Position numbers and translations under genes: made by a program
In this document: piece after piece, positions 45,826 to 54,940 of the stretch
How the letters are laid out: the number at the start of each line of letters is the position of its first letter
Position numbering within the stretch: the first letter of the stretch is position 1
Source: an uncultured Fluviicola sp.
GTDB taxonomy: Bacteria > Bacteroidota > Bacteroidia > Flavobacteriales_D > Crocinitomicaceae
Assembly: GCF_902168135.1 (NCBI RefSeq)
Contig: NZ_CABHOL010000026.1
Location: 1 to 64,000, forward strand
Length of the DNA: 64,000 bases
Direction: 5' to 3'
The notes under the pieces: generated by a model
The model's input: only the letters and a program-made list of their open reading frames with translations
Database searches by the model: none
Told to the model about the DNA's origin: nothing

Positions 45826-45850
45826 ATTTTAGCCAATTGGCGACTAAAAT
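45826..45850. promoter_or_regulatory. Dyad symmetry upstream of the porP-gldK unit
   Basis: ATTTTAG (45826-45832) and CTAAAAT (45844-45850) flank GCCAATTGGC, itself a perfect 10-bp palindrome. It lies 46 bp upstream of the PorP/SprF-like ATG, a sensible place for an operator or promoter-linked site of the secretion genes. No clean TAnnTTTG -7 box is visible nearby (the best is TAAAATTTG, with one base too many). Confidence 0.4.
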
Positions 45851-45968
45851 AAGTATTTTTTAGAACAAACAAAATTTTTTAGTGCAATCAATCCATCTTT
45901 TCCACAATGAAATGTTGAAGAGATAAATATTTAACACAAACTCTTATTACGGAACAAAGGAGAAAAGG

Positions 45969-47126
45969 TTACCCCAGCTTTTGATATGTTTTCCACCACA
46001 AGTTAGGTATGTCGCCGTTTAAAGCGTTGTTATACTGAGATTTATCACACGGAACCATGTGATGTCTTTCGTATTTAATTCCTTCCTTCGGAGGATAAGG
46101 AACTTCCATCCACCAGCGTTCGGAGCGATTACTGCGGTAGAAAATAATGTCGTGATTTATTTCATCCAGGAAAACGGTAAACTTCGTGTAATCCTTTTTG
46201 GAACCAATCGGGAAGTCGCCGACACGTTGTGAATAACCATCTATAAAATACCAGATTATCTGTGCAATTTCCGAATGGGCACTTTCTGCGATATCACCCG
46301 GAAGCAGGTTAAACAACCCAACGGATGTCAGTTTATCGGAGATACCTGCATACTTGGCGATCTGACAGATGTCCATATTATCAAACCCATTTGGCTGTGA
46401 AAAGTATTTTCCTTTGAAATCAGAAGCTTTGATTGACTGAAGATCAATACTTAGTAAATCTGTATTTCGAAGCAAAGGTTCTGCTACCCGGAAATCTCCC
46501 TTAAATTCCCCCAAACGAATGGCATCGAAGAATAGTTTTTCAAAAAGATCGATCTCCGAAGCTTTTACCAATGGAGTCTGGTATCCGATCACCGAGAGGT
46601 TGAAAAGGTAACAAGGCCGGTGCATCAATAACTTGCTAACGTAAGCATCTTTCCCGACAGGAAGTTCAGGATCTCCCAAATCCAGCCTGGAATCCACATT
46701 CAGCACGTTGATCAATTGCTCCAATTCTTCGTAGCCCTGATACATGGCGTATGTCAAATCCTGTGAACCACCTACTACAACCGGAATGACTGATTTCTTG
46801 ACCAATTCTGCAACAACCTGTCTCAAAGCAAAGTAAGTATCTTCTACCCGTTCGCCAGGCATAAGATTACCAAGGTCATAAATCTTAAAATTCCAGTTGG
46901 CGGTAGGAAAGTAAGTATGGAGATGGTTACGGAAACGATCATCCGTTTGACCGTGTAAGGACATTTCACCATTTCTGAATTCGGGAACATAGATTAAAGC
47001 AATACCCGCACGATCTATTTCAGGAAAACCGGACCCGTCGTGGCGCACAATAAACTCTCCCAACGATTCGGAAGCGGGGTTTTCAATGGTTTCAAGTGAA
47101 CTGAAATAAATAGATATGTCCTTCAT
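45969..47126 (-). CDS. Arginase-fold protein with degraded metal site (probable pseudoenzyme)
   Basis: A 385-residue ureohydrolase-family protein. The fold is recognisable by VIPVVVGGSQDLTYAMYQGY, NVDSRLDLGDP and LLSIDLQSIKASDF, which correspond to the three metal-binding motifs GGxH, DAHxD and SxDxDxxDP of arginase/formimidoylglutamase. In these the His of motif 1 is Gln, the His of motif 2 is Arg, and the second Asp of motif 3 is Gln, so at least three metal ligands are missing and hydrolase activity is unlikely. It lies between topA and the porP-gldK genes, and I believe such a gene near gldK is common in this phylum, which would suggest a T9SS-related or structural role. Unproven. Confidence 0.8.
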   Translation of the reverse strand: MKDISIYFSSLETIENPASESLGEFIVRHDGSGFPEIDRAGIALIYVPEFRNGEMSLHGQTDDRFRNHLHTYFPTANWNFKIYDLGNLMPGERVEDTYFALRQVVAELVKKSVIPVVVGGSQDLTYAMYQGYEELEQLINVLNVDSRLDLGDPELPVGKDAYVSKLLMHRPCYLFNLSVIGYQTPLVKASEIDLFEKLFFDAIRLGEFKGDFRVAEPLLRNTDLLSIDLQSIKASDFKGKYFSQPNGFDNMDICQIAKYAGISDKLTSVGLFNLLPGDIAESAHSEIAQIIWYFIDGYSQRVGDFPIGSKKDYTKFTVFLDEINHDIIFYRSNRSERWWMEVPYPPKEGIKYERHHMVPCDKSQYNNALNGDIPNLWWKTYQKLG

Positions 47127-47237
47127 TCGAGATGTCTTTCGACAAAAATAAGTGAATGAAACTTCAAAGAACCGACCTTTTCAATTAAGAATAAAGAGTC
47201 GAAAGTTAATAACTCAATAGTATGGAGAATGGAGAAT

Positions 47238-47283
47238 GGTAAAATTGAAAAGAAAAGCTGTCTTTAAAACCTTTTCAATTACC
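47238..47283. repeat. Imperfect inverted repeat in the topA-arginase-like gap
   Basis: GGTAAAATTGAAAAG (47238-47252) faces CTTTTCAATTACC (47271-47283), complementary except for two extra A residues. Before it, GGAGAAT is repeated (about 47224-47237). It may form a weak hairpin after topA. Confidence 0.4.
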
Positions 47284-47328
47284 CCTTTAAATTTTTCAAT
47301 TAGGGCTATCCCCAATTACTTTCGCACT

Positions 47329-47348
47329 GATCCGTCAGCTGACGGATC
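47329..47348. repeat. Perfect palindrome, TCCGnnAGCTnnCGGA family (copy 2)
   Basis: GATCCGTCAGCTGACGGATC is a perfect 20-bp palindrome 25 bp after the topA stop. It shares its core with the palindrome at 33351-33370. It may also act in ending the topA message. Confidence 0.85.
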
Positions 47349-47372
47349 GTAATTAGGTCTTTAGTAGCTTCA

Positions 47373-49877
47373 CTACTTCTTCTTAGGAGCTGCTTTCTTT
47401 TTTGCCGGTGCTTTCTTAGCAGGTGCTTTTTTCTCGATCATTTCTTTCACTTTGTCAAGAGTCAATGCAACCGCATCTACCGTACTCGGAAGTTCAATCT
47501 TTAATTTGCCCTTCAGGATCACAGATTTCCCCCAACGTGCTTTTTCAACACGAATACCTTCTTCTTTCCAGTCATGAACTACTTTATCAATGTCCTTCTG
47601 GATTTTTTCGGCAACCAGCGTATCTATATCATTTTGGGTAAGATTGTCGAAATCGTATTTCTTGCTGACGTTGATGAAAATCCCGTTCCATTTGATAAAC
47701 GGACCGAAGCGGCCAACACCTTTTTGAACCGGTTTTCCTTCATAAGTTCCGATCGGTGCATCTGCCTGTAGTTTCGAGTCTATCAAAACAATTGCCTGAT
47801 CCATCGTAAAATCCATCGGATCATCGCCTTTTGCAAGAGAAATAAACTGATCTCCGAATTTCACATACGGACCAAAACGACCTACATTCACCTCTACAGC
47901 CTGGCCTTTGTACTCTCCCAAACTTTTTGGTAATTGGAACAAGTCCAGTGCTTCCTGCAGGGTAATGGTATGGATACTTTGAGAACTTAGTAAAGAGGCA
48001 AATTTCGGTTTATCTCCGTCTTCCTTTTCGTCACCAATTTGGATCATTGGTCCGAAACGACCGATTCGTGCAATAACTTTTTTACCGGAATCCGGATCTG
48101 TTCCCAATTCACGCTCACCGGTAGCACGATCAGAATGTTCCAGCGTATCCTCCACATTTTCGTGGAAAGGCTTGTAGAACGAATTCAACATTTCCGTCCA
48201 TTCCATTTTACCACGCGCAATTTCATCAAACTGCTCTTCCACTTCCGCTGTGAAATGGTAATCCATAATTCCGCCGAAATGATCGATCAGGAAATCCGTC
48301 ACAACCATTCCTATGTCCGTCGGGAACAACTTATTCTTTTCCTTACCGGTGATTTCTTTCTTCGTTTGCTTATTGATCTCCGAACCTTTCAATTCCAACA
48401 CCTGGTACGCGCGCTCTTCTCCTTCTCTTTCCTGCTTTTCCACGTATCCGCGTTTCTGGATGGTTGAAATGGTCGGTGCATAAGTTGATGGGCGTCCGAT
48501 TCCCAATTCTTCCAGTTTCTTTACCAAAGAAGCTTCCACGTAACGTGCAGAAGGTCTTGTAAATCGCTGCGTAGCACGGATAAAATCACGATTCAACGTT
48601 TCCCCGACCTGAACTGCAGGAAGCAATCCTTCTGTTTCGCTGTCGTTCTCTTCTTCGTCCAGATTTGTCTCAAGGTATACTTTCAGGAAACCGTCAAATT
48701 TGATCACCTCTCCTTTTGCCTGGAAGACTTCCGGAAGTTTCTGATCTCCGATAGAAATCGTTGTTCTTTCCAATTCCGCATGGCTCATCTGAGAAGCTAT
48801 GGCCCGTTTCCAGATCAAATCGTACAAACGCACTTCATCTCTTTCTCCATAACTCAAAGCATGCATGGCAAAGTTCGTCGGACGAATGGCTTCGTGAGCC
48901 TCCTGTGCATTGGAACTTTTATTCGTGTATTTTGTCGGATGGGAATATTGCGCCCCATAAGCCGAAAGAATTTCATTTTTTGCTCCCTGCATAGCCGTTT
49001 CCGATAAATTCACGGAATCGGTACGCATGTAAGTAATGTGTCCTGCTTCGTATAATTTTTGTGCAACCTGCATGGTTCTTGAAACGGAGAATCCCAATTT
49101 CAAAGAAGCCTCTTGCTGCAAGGTAGAAGTCGTGAACGGAGATGCCGGAGTTTTCTTTGCCGGTTTCTGCTGAACGTCCAGAACTTTAAACTCTGTTTTC
49201 GCACAGTTTTCCAGGAAGGAATTCACTTCCGTATCGGTCCCGAAATGTTTCGAAACTTCTGCCTTGATGCGCTCCTTTCCTTTTAGGAATTCGCCTGTTA
49301 CACGGAAATAGCTCTCAGCATGAAAATTCTGGATTTCCTTTTCACGCTCAACAATCAAACGCACAGCAACAGATTGTACACGTCCGGCAGACAAGCTGGG
49401 CCTAACTTTTTTCCACAATACAGGGGAAAGCTCAAAACCTACCAAACGGTCTAAAACGCGTCTCGCCTGCTGTGCATCTACCAAAGGTTTATTGATTTGG
49501 CGCGGGTTTTCAATTGCTTTTAGAATCGCGCCTTTTGTAATCTCGTTGAAAGTAATCCGCTTCGTATCTTTTTTAGCAAGGCCGAGTGTTTCATACAAGT
49601 GCCAGGAAATAGCTTCTCCTTCGCGGTCCTCATCGGTAGCGAGCCATACCACATCGGATTCTTTCGCTAATTTCTTCAATTCGGCAACCAGTGCTTTCTT
49701 GTCCGAACTGACCTCATATTCGGGGGTGAAATTATTTTCCACATCGATGGCTAACCCTTTCGAAGCCAAATCACGCACGTGTCCGAAACTTGATTTTACA
49801 GTAAAGTCCTTTCCTAAATATCCTTCAATGGTTTTTGCCTTTGCAGGTGACTCAACTATTACTAAATTCTTACTCAT
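47373..49877 (-). CDS. topA: DNA topoisomerase I
   Basis: An 834-residue type IA topoisomerase that relaxes negative supercoils. TOPRIM domain at the start (MSKNLVIVESPAKAKTIEGYL over residues 1-21; the acidic DEDREGEAISWHL near 85). The active-site Tyr is in GHITYMRTDSVNLS near 300. Instead of classical C4 zinc fingers, the C-terminal part has repeated GRFGPxIK-type modules (ARIGRFGPMIQIG, VNVGRFGPYVKFG, KGVGRFGPFIKWN), and the last ~20 residues are a Lys/Ala/Pro tail (KKAPAKKAPAKKKAAPKKK). ATG 49877 is chosen; the open frame to 49943 adds unconserved residues. Confidence 0.96.
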   Translation of the reverse strand: MSKNLVIVESPAKAKTIEGYLGKDFTVKSSFGHVRDLASKGLAIDVENNFTPEYEVSSDKKALVAELKKLAKESDVVWLATDEDREGEAISWHLYETLGLAKKDTKRITFNEITKGAILKAIENPRQINKPLVDAQQARRVLDRLVGFELSPVLWKKVRPSLSAGRVQSVAVRLIVEREKEIQNFHAESYFRVTGEFLKGKERIKAEVSKHFGTDTEVNSFLENCAKTEFKVLDVQQKPAKKTPASPFTTSTLQQEASLKLGFSVSRTMQVAQKLYEAGHITYMRTDSVNLSETAMQGAKNEILSAYGAQYSHPTKYTNKSSNAQEAHEAIRPTNFAMHALSYGERDEVRLYDLIWKRAIASQMSHAELERTTISIGDQKLPEVFQAKGEVIKFDGFLKVYLETNLDEEENDSETEGLLPAVQVGETLNRDFIRATQRFTRPSARYVEASLVKKLEELGIGRPSTYAPTISTIQKRGYVEKQEREGEERAYQVLELKGSEINKQTKKEITGKEKNKLFPTDIGMVVTDFLIDHFGGIMDYHFTAEVEEQFDEIARGKMEWTEMLNSFYKPFHENVEDTLEHSDRATGERELGTDPDSGKKVIARIGRFGPMIQIGDEKEDGDKPKFASLLSSQSIHTITLQEALDLFQLPKSLGEYKGQAVEVNVGRFGPYVKFGDQFISLAKGDDPMDFTMDQAIVLIDSKLQADAPIGTYEGKPVQKGVGRFGPFIKWNGIFINVSKKYDFDNLTQNDIDTLVAEKIQKDIDKVVHDWKEEGIRVEKARWGKSVILKGKLKIELPSTVDAVALTLDKVKEMIEKKAPAKKAPAKKKAAPKKK

Positions 49878-50063
49878 GCTAACTAAATTTTCGGCCCGAA
49901 ACGATTCGAAGCGGTGCACAAATATAAATGGATTTAAAAACAAAAAACAAACGATTGCCCCTCGAAATAAATGGCAGTCCTTATTTAAACGATAGTTTAG
50001 ATTTTTTTGAAAACCAAAATTTCATTCTAAAATCAACTGGCTTTTCTAAAAAATTAACATCCA

Positions 50064-50085
50064 TGACATTTTGACATGTCTGTCA
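50064..50085. promoter_or_regulatory. TGACA/TGTCA dyad overlapping the miaB -33 box
   Basis: TGACA occurs at 50064-50068 and 50072-50076 and its complement TGTCA at 50081-50085; GACATGTC at 50073-50080 is itself a perfect palindrome. The cluster overlaps the -33 TTTG at 50070-50073, so a bound regulator would block transcription. The regulator is unknown. Confidence 0.4.
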
Positions 50086-50100
50086 TAAAACCTATTTTTG
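50070..50100 (+). promoter_or_regulatory. Bacteroidota-type promoter for miaB
   Basis: TTTG (50070-50073), 19 bp, then TATTTTTG (50093-50100): a full match to the phylum's primary-sigma consensus TTTG-N19-TAnnTTTG, the best in the window. Transcription would start near 50105, giving a leader of about 75 nt before ATG 50182. It probably drives the whole miaB-to-secG operon. Confidence 0.75.
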
Positions 50101-50110
50101 TGCCTTCGCT

Positions 50111-50149
50111 GACCGCATGTCGCCAAAGCTTTAGCGGCGGCACAAGCTT
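50111..50149 (+). repeat. Dispersed ~40-bp repeat, non-coding copy
   Basis: The sequence starting CGCATGTCGCC and ending GGCACAAGCT is matched, with one-base indel and a few substitutions, at 54263-54302 inside a coding region. Here it forms most of the miaB leader. Confidence 0.7.
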
Positions 50150-50181
50150 CAGCATAAGCGTTGCACACTAAAAATTCAAGC

Positions 50182-51621
50182 ATGTTAGAGAATCACGGTT
50201 TAAATAAGGTTATTGACGAAAGCAGACAAGGAGAAGCAATTATCCTGGAAGGAGGAACAGGCGCCAAAAAATTGTATGTAGAAAGTTACGGTTGCCAAAT
50301 GAACTTCAGTGATAGCGAGGTTGTTGCTTCCATCATGACCAAAGAAGGATACACCACTACTCGAAACATCGATGAGGCAGATGTTGTCCTTATTAATACC
50401 TGCTCCATTCGTGAGAATGCCGAAACACGTGTTCGTAACCGCCTGACTGAATTTAAGAAACGTAAAGCCGACCAGCCGAATCTCGTTGTTGGTATTCTGG
50501 GATGTATGGCCGAGCGTCTGAAGCAATCCTTACTGGAGGAAGAACAATTGGTCGATTTGGTTGCAGGACCGGATGCTTACCGCGACCTTCCGAATTTGAT
50601 CGATGAAGTAGGAACAGGCCAGCGTGCGGTGAACGTATTGCTTTCCCGTGAGGAAACGTATGCCGACATTTCTCCGGTGAGAATGGACCAGGGCGGCGTG
50701 AGTGCTTTCGTAACAATCACCCGTGGATGCGACAACATGTGTTCTTTCTGCGTGGTTCCTTTCACTCGCGGAAGAGAACGTTCCAGGGATCCGCAAACCA
50801 TTGTACAGGAATGTAAAGATTTATTCGCTAACGGCTACCGTGAAGTAACCCTTTTGGGACAGAACGTAGATAGTTACCGTTGGAATATGAGCAGCAAAGG
50901 TGTTATTAAGGATGAATCCATCCCGACAACCAACTTTGCGCAGTTGATGGAAATGGTGGCTTTGATCAACCCGGACCTAAGAATCCGTTTCTCAACTTCC
51001 CACCCGAAAGACATGACGGATGACGTGTTGGAAGTTATGGCTAAATATGAAAATATTTGTCCGTACATCCACCTACCGGTACAATCCGGAAATTCAAATG
51101 TATTGGAACGCATGAACCGTGGTTATTCGCGGGAATGGTATTTGGACCGCATTGCGGCTATCAAGCGTATCATTCCGGATTGTGCAATCTCAACAGATAT
51201 TATTACCGGTTTCTGCGGAGAAACTGACGAAGAGCATAACGAAACGGTTTCTTTGATGAAAGAAGTCGGTTACGATTTTGCCTACATGTTCAAATACTCC
51301 GAAAGACCGAAAACATTGGCTGAACGTAAGTTCAAAGACGATGTTCCGGACGACGTAAAAGGAAAACGTTTGGAGGAAATCATCGCTTTGCAGTTGGAAA
51401 GTTCAGCTGCTTCCCATAAAAACCAGGTAGGAAAAATTGCCAAAGTATTGGTGGAAGGACCATCCAAGCGTTCGGAAGAACATTTCTGCGGAAGAGACGG
51501 AAGAAACTCCATGGTTGTATTCCCGAAAGGAAATGCCAAGAAAGGGGAATACGTACTGGTTAAAATCACCGATTGCACTTCTGCAACATTGATCGGAGAA
51601 TTAGTAAACCACGCTAACTAA
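50182..51621 (+). CDS. miaB: tRNA-2-methylthio-N6-dimethylallyladenosine synthase MiaB
   Basis: A 479-residue radical-SAM methylthiotransferase acting on i6A37 of tRNA. N-terminal UPF0004 domain with cluster Cys at about 38 ([10 protein letters not shown]), 74 (NTCSIRENA) and 108 ([11 protein letters not shown]). The radical-SAM CxxxCxxC is [21 protein letters not shown] near 183-203. The C-terminal TRAM domain begins near residue 415. [13 protein letters not shown] and FKYSERPKT are also family-typical. ATG 50182 is preferred to the TTG at 50161. It is the first gene of a tightly spaced operon (6 bp to the next gene). Confidence 0.97.
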   Translation: MLENHGLNKVIDESRQGEAIILEGGTGAKKLYVESYGCQMNFSDSEVVASIMTKEGYTTTRNIDEADVVLINTCSIRENAETRVRNRLTEFKKRKADQPNLVVGILGCMAERLKQSLLEEEQLVDLVAGPDAYRDLPNLIDEVGTGQRAVNVLLSREETYADISPVRMDQGGVSAFVTITRGCDNMCSFCVVPFTRGRERSRDPQTIVQECKDLFANGYREVTLLGQNVDSYRWNMSSKGVIKDESIPTTNFAQLMEMVALINPDLRIRFSTSHPKDMTDDVLEVMAKYENICPYIHLPVQSGNSNVLERMNRGYSREWYLDRIAAIKRIIPDCAISTDIITGFCGETDEEHNETVSLMKEVGYDFAYMFKYSERPKTLAERKFKDDVPDDVKGKRLEEIIALQLESSAASHKNQVGKIAKVLVEGPSKRSEEHFCGRDGRNSMVVFPKGNAKKGEYVLVKITDCTSATLIGELVNHAN

Positions 51622-51627
51622 TACAAG

Positions 51628-52890
51628 ATGAGCAGCCTATCACTTCAACAAATCAAGCAGCGGTTCGGGATCATCGGAAATGCTCCGCAACTGAATCGTG
51701 CCCTAGAAGTTGCAATGCAAGTGGCGCCAACAGATATTTCGGTTTTGGTGACCGGGGAAAGCGGAACCGGTAAAGAAATCATTCCGCAAGTCATTCACCA
51801 GTTGAGTGCGCGCAAACACAACGAATACATTGCTGTGAACTGCGGGGCAATCCCGGAAGGAACCATCGATTCGGAATTATTCGGGCACGAAAAGGGATCT
51901 TTTACCGGAGCAACAGGAAGCCGCCAGGGTTATTTTGAAGTAGCAGACGGCGGGACTATTTTCCTGGATGAAGTTGCCGAATTGCCGATGCAGACTCAAG
52001 TTCGTTTGCTTCGTGTATTGGAAACCGGTGAATTTATCCGCGTAGGCTCCTCCAAAGTCATCAAAACAAATGTCCGTGTAGTTGCGGCTACCAATGAAAA
52101 TATGCAGCGGGCCATTCAATCCGGCAAGTTCCGTGAAGACTTATTATACCGATTGAGTACCGTTCCTATCCCGCTTCCGCCTTTGCGCCAGCGCCAGGAA
52201 GATATTTACCTGCTTTTCCGAAAATTTGCCAGTGATTTTGCAGAAAAGTACCGCATGCCTGCGGTGAAATTGACAGGAGATGCCGTTGAATTACTAAACG
52301 CTTACCATTGGCCGGGAAATATCCGCCAGTTGAAAAACCTGGTAGAACAAATCTCGGTTATTGAACAGGAGCGTGATATCGATGGGCCTCGCTTGCAATC
52401 TTACTTGCCGCAGGCCGAAGAGTTTTTCCCCGCTGTTGTCGGAGCACCCGAAACCAAGATCGATGAGCGCGAACTGATGTACAAGTTCCTCTTCGACATG
52501 AAAAACGATTTGAACGAATTGAAAAAACTGGTAGTTGAATTGTTGAACCACCAGGGAGATTTCAGTTTGTCGAATGACCAGGCAGCAGTTGTGAACCGCC
52601 TGTACCACGATCTCAATCACGGAGAACAACGCATTTTACCTTCGGCTCCTATCAAGACCGAAACAGCCAAACCGGTTGTTTACGATGCCGACAACTACCG
52701 GGATGAAACCGAAGATATTGAGATCCATGAGGAAGTGCAGGAATCCCTTTCACTGGAAGATCGTGAAAAGGAATTGATCCAAAAAGCACTGGACAAACAC
52801 CGCGGACGAAGAAAATACGCAGCCGAAGAACTGGGAATTTCGGAACGAACTTTGTACCGTAAGATCAAAGAATACGATATCCAGGGATGA
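51628..52890 (+). CDS. Sigma-54-interacting transcriptional activator without receiver domain
   Basis: A 420-residue NtrC-type activator reduced to AAA+ and DNA-binding parts. Walker [13 protein letters not shown] near residue 48, GAFTGA loop present as [15 protein letters not shown] near 88 (Ala replaced by Ser, a known variant), Walker [13 protein letters not shown] near 108, [26 protein letters not shown] with the R-fingers, and [16 protein letters not shown] near 230. A ~90-residue linker rich in acidic residues follows, and a Fis-type HTH ends the protein ([20 protein letters not shown]). With no N-terminal sensor domain it may be controlled by level or by a partner. Same operon as lptE and miaB. 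Confidence 0.93.
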   Translation: MSSLSLQQIKQRFGIIGNAPQLNRALEVAMQVAPTDISVLVTGESGTGKEIIPQVIHQLSARKHNEYIAVNCGAIPEGTIDSELFGHEKGSFTGATGSRQGYFEVADGGTIFLDEVAELPMQTQVRLLRVLETGEFIRVGSSKVIKTNVRVVAATNENMQRAIQSGKFREDLLYRLSTVPIPLPPLRQRQEDIYLLFRKFASDFAEKYRMPAVKLTGDAVELLNAYHWPGNIRQLKNLVEQISVIEQERDIDGPRLQSYLPQAEEFFPAVVGAPETKIDERELMYKFLFDMKNDLNELKKLVVELLNHQGDFSLSNDQAAVVNRLYHDLNHGEQRILPSAPIKTETAKPVVYDADNYRDETEDIEIHEEVQESLSLEDREKELIQKALDKHRGRRKYAAEELGISERTLYRKIKEYDIQG

Positions 52891-53399
52891 AAAGACTAGC
52901 AATTGCACTTGTTTTATTAGCAGGCTTAACAAGCTGCTGGCCGAAATCATTTATGAGTCCGATCGATACTTCTATGCCGGAAAACTGGAGGAAATTCTAC
53001 ATTACTCCATTGGAACTAAGTGCAGCAACTGCTCCGTCGAATTACCCGGCAAATTTATCTGAGGCACTTCGAAGCGGGATCCAGAACAATACACGTTTAA
53101 AATTAGCTTCCACCATAGATGAAGCAGAAGTAAAGATCAGCGGAACTATCTCAGGTTATAATACTTCTCCCATTGCCATCCAGCAGGGAGATCTTGCAGC
53201 AAAGAACCGTTTAACGGTTTCAGTTAATTTCACTATTATTACACCTAATAAAGGTTTGGAAAAAATGGAATTTACAAGCTCGCGTTTCGCCGACTACGAA
53301 TCAAACGAACAATTGGTAGACGTTGAGACCCGCTTATTGGAATCCATTAACCAGCAGGTGGTACAAGACGTAGTAAATAAACTGTTATCCAATTGGTAA
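52887..53399 (+). CDS. LptE-like LPS-assembly lipoprotein
   Basis: A 170-residue lipoprotein. Signal peptide [17 protein letters not shown] with Cys17 in the lipobox (LTSC). The mature part has an alpha/beta layout ([36 protein letters not shown], then [15 protein letters not shown] and [12 protein letters not shown]) as in LptE, the plug and partner of the LptD outer-membrane LPS translocon. LptE sequences diverge strongly, so the call leans on fold pattern and on the position in the miaB / sigma-54 activator / secG neighbourhood, which I recall as common in Flavobacteriia. It overlaps the upstream stop by 4 bp (ATGA). Confidence 0.75.
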   Translation: MKRLAIALVLLAGLTSCWPKSFMSPIDTSMPENWRKFYITPLELSAATAPSNYPANLSEALRSGIQNNTRLKLASTIDEAEVKISGTISGYNTSPIAIQQGDLAAKNRLTVSVNFTIITPNKGLEKMEFTSSRFADYESNEQLVDVETRLLESINQQVVQDVVNKLLSNW

Positions 53400-54592
53400 T
53401 GCTGAATACAGAACAAATAGCCGAATTCATCCTGCGACCGGAGCTCATGCGTTCCGAGGACGTAGATGTGTTGCGTGAATTGTCTGAAAAACATCCCTAT
53501 TCTTCAGTCTATTCTTTATTGTATTTGCAGGGAGTTTCCCGTTTCCAATCCATTCATTTGGACGAAGCACTGCCAAAACAGGCTTACAAGTTATCCGATC
53601 GTGCACGTTTATTCCATTTGCTTCATTCCGCTTTTGAAGGTGAAGCTTTGATTCAGCATGAGAATGAGAGGGAGAATGAGGAACAGAAGCAAAATGAGAA
53701 TGAACCGGTAGTAAACTTAGACTTATCAGTCACTGCAGATCAGGACGAAGAAATCACTCCGGTTTTGGAGGTTGTTCCGGAACCCGCGATTGAAGAAGTG
53801 GAAGAACAGGAAGAGCCCATCATAGAATTATCAGTTGATTTGGATCTGAAAGAAGAAATTATTTCCGAGACAGCTACTGAACCAGAGATCAAAGACATTT
53901 TTGATTTTGAAATGGTCGCGTCTACTCTTTCGCAAGACTACCTGACCCAAAGTGAGAAGGAGAAGCAGAATGAGAATGAGGAGCAGTATGAGGGAGAGAA
54001 ACAGAATGAGAATGAGCCTGCAGCAGATTCATTGATCGCTTCAGTACAGGAGGAAGCAACGGAAGAGCCTTATATCGAACCATACTTACAGAACCCGAAT
54101 GAGAGCGATAAGGAAGAATCTGAGACAAAAACAGCATCTGTTTCTCCATCAAATTCGTCAGAATCCAGGCGATCATTCACAAGCTGGCTGAAAGCCGGGG
54201 ATCATTCAGAAGAAGAGAAAGCTCCGCTTCCGAAAGATTCCAGGATTGTTCCACCAGTGGTTGATCGCATGTCGCCGACAGCTTCAGCGATGGCACAAGC
54301 TCCAAAAACAGAGGCGAAAAATACCCAACAGGAAATTATTGATAAATTCATCGAGACTAATCCGACTATGCCGAAACCAAAGGCTGAATTTTATTCTCCT
54401 TCGAAAAAAGCAAAAGAAAGTTTGGATGATGAGCGTATCCCGGTTTCGGAAACTTTGGCAAAAATATATGCGGCGCAGGGGAATTTTCCAAAAGCAATTC
54501 ATGTTTATCATCAATTAAGTTTGGCATTTCCAGAAAAAAAGAGTTTATTTGCACTCCAAATTGAAGAATTAAAGAAAAAAATTACCTCATAA
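53399..54592 (+). CDS. Acidic low-complexity protein with C-terminal TPR-like segment, unknown function
   Basis: A 397-residue cytoplasmic protein without signal peptide. The first ~80 residues ([33 protein letters not shown]) are helical, the middle ~270 are very acidic and contain Glu/Asn/Gln repeats such as [15 protein letters not shown] and [18 protein letters not shown], and the last ~60 ([28 protein letters not shown]) resemble a tetratricopeptide unit. Residues about 288-303 ([14 protein letters not shown]) come from a dispersed DNA repeat also found upstream of miaB. ATG 53399 overlaps the lptE-like stop (TAATG). Function not recognised; the helical ends suggest a scaffold or adaptor. 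Confidence 0.75.
   Translation: MLNTEQIAEFILRPELMRSEDVDVLRELSEKHPYSSVYSLLYLQGVSRFQSIHLDEALPKQAYKLSDRARLFHLLHSAFEGEALIQHENERENEEQKQNENEPVVNLDLSVTADQDEEITPVLEVVPEPAIEEVEEQEEPIIELSVDLDLKEEIISETATEPEIKDIFDFEMVASTLSQDYLTQSEKEKQNENEEQYEGEKQNENEPAADSLIASVQEEATEEPYIEPYLQNPNESDKEESETKTASVSPSNSSESRRSFTSWLKAGDHSEEEKAPLPKDSRIVPPVVDRMSPTASAMAQAPKTEAKNTQQEIIDKFIETNPTMPKPKAEFYSPSKKAKESLDDERIPVSETLAKIYAAQGNFPKAIHVYHQLSLAFPEKKSLFALQIEELKKKITS
54263..54302 (+). repeat. Dispersed ~40-bp repeat, copy inside a coding region
   Basis: Counterpart of 50111-50149. It is in frame in the acidic low-complexity protein and encodes [14 protein letters not shown] or so, with no frame disruption. Confidence 0.7.
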
Positions 54593-54593
54593 A

Positions 54594-54917
54594 ATGATAG
54601 CATTAATTTCAATTTTACTAGTATTAGCAAGTGTTTTATTAATCGTAGTGGTGTTTGTACAGAACCCAAAAGGAGGAGGTTTATCTTCTGATTTCGGTGC
54701 TGCTCAACAGCTTGGTGGTGTGCAACGTACGAATGATTTTATCGAAAAAGCAACATGGACACTTGCAGCTGTAATTTTAGTAGCAAGTATCGGTTTGACA
54801 AGTTTGATGAAACCTGCAAAAGTAAAACAACCTGAGAAGCAAGAGCAAACTGGTGGACAACAAGGTCCTGCCGGAGGTCAGCAAGGTGGAGCTCAGGGTG
54901 GTCAGCAGCAGCAATAA
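54594..54917 (+). CDS. secG: Protein translocase subunit SecG
   Basis: A 107-residue inner-membrane protein of the SecYEG channel. Two helices: [21 protein letters not shown] (about residues 3-22) and [18 protein letters not shown] (about 54-71), joined by the conserved [15 protein letters not shown] loop. The C-terminal tail is Gln/Gly-rich ([20 protein letters not shown]), long and low-complexity as in many Bacteroidota SecG proteins. It starts 1 bp after the previous stop and ends the operon just before a strong terminator. Confidence 0.95.
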   Translation: MIALISILLVLASVLLIVVVFVQNPKGGGLSSDFGAAQQLGGVQRTNDFIEKATWTLAAVILVASIGLTSLMKPAKVKQPEKQEQTGGQQGPAGGQQGGAQGGQQQQ

Positions 54918-54940
54918 TCAATCGATTATAAACGTTTTTG

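Larger units (their letters stand above)
49878..50181. other. 304-bp divergent intergenic region between topA and miaB
   Basis: No gene seen. It holds the miaB promoter (50070-50100) with an overlapping dyad, and a 39-bp repeat copy (50111-50149) between the promoter and the miaB ATG. The topA promoter must lie in the AT-rich part near 49880-50000, but no clean match was found. Confidence 0.6.
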
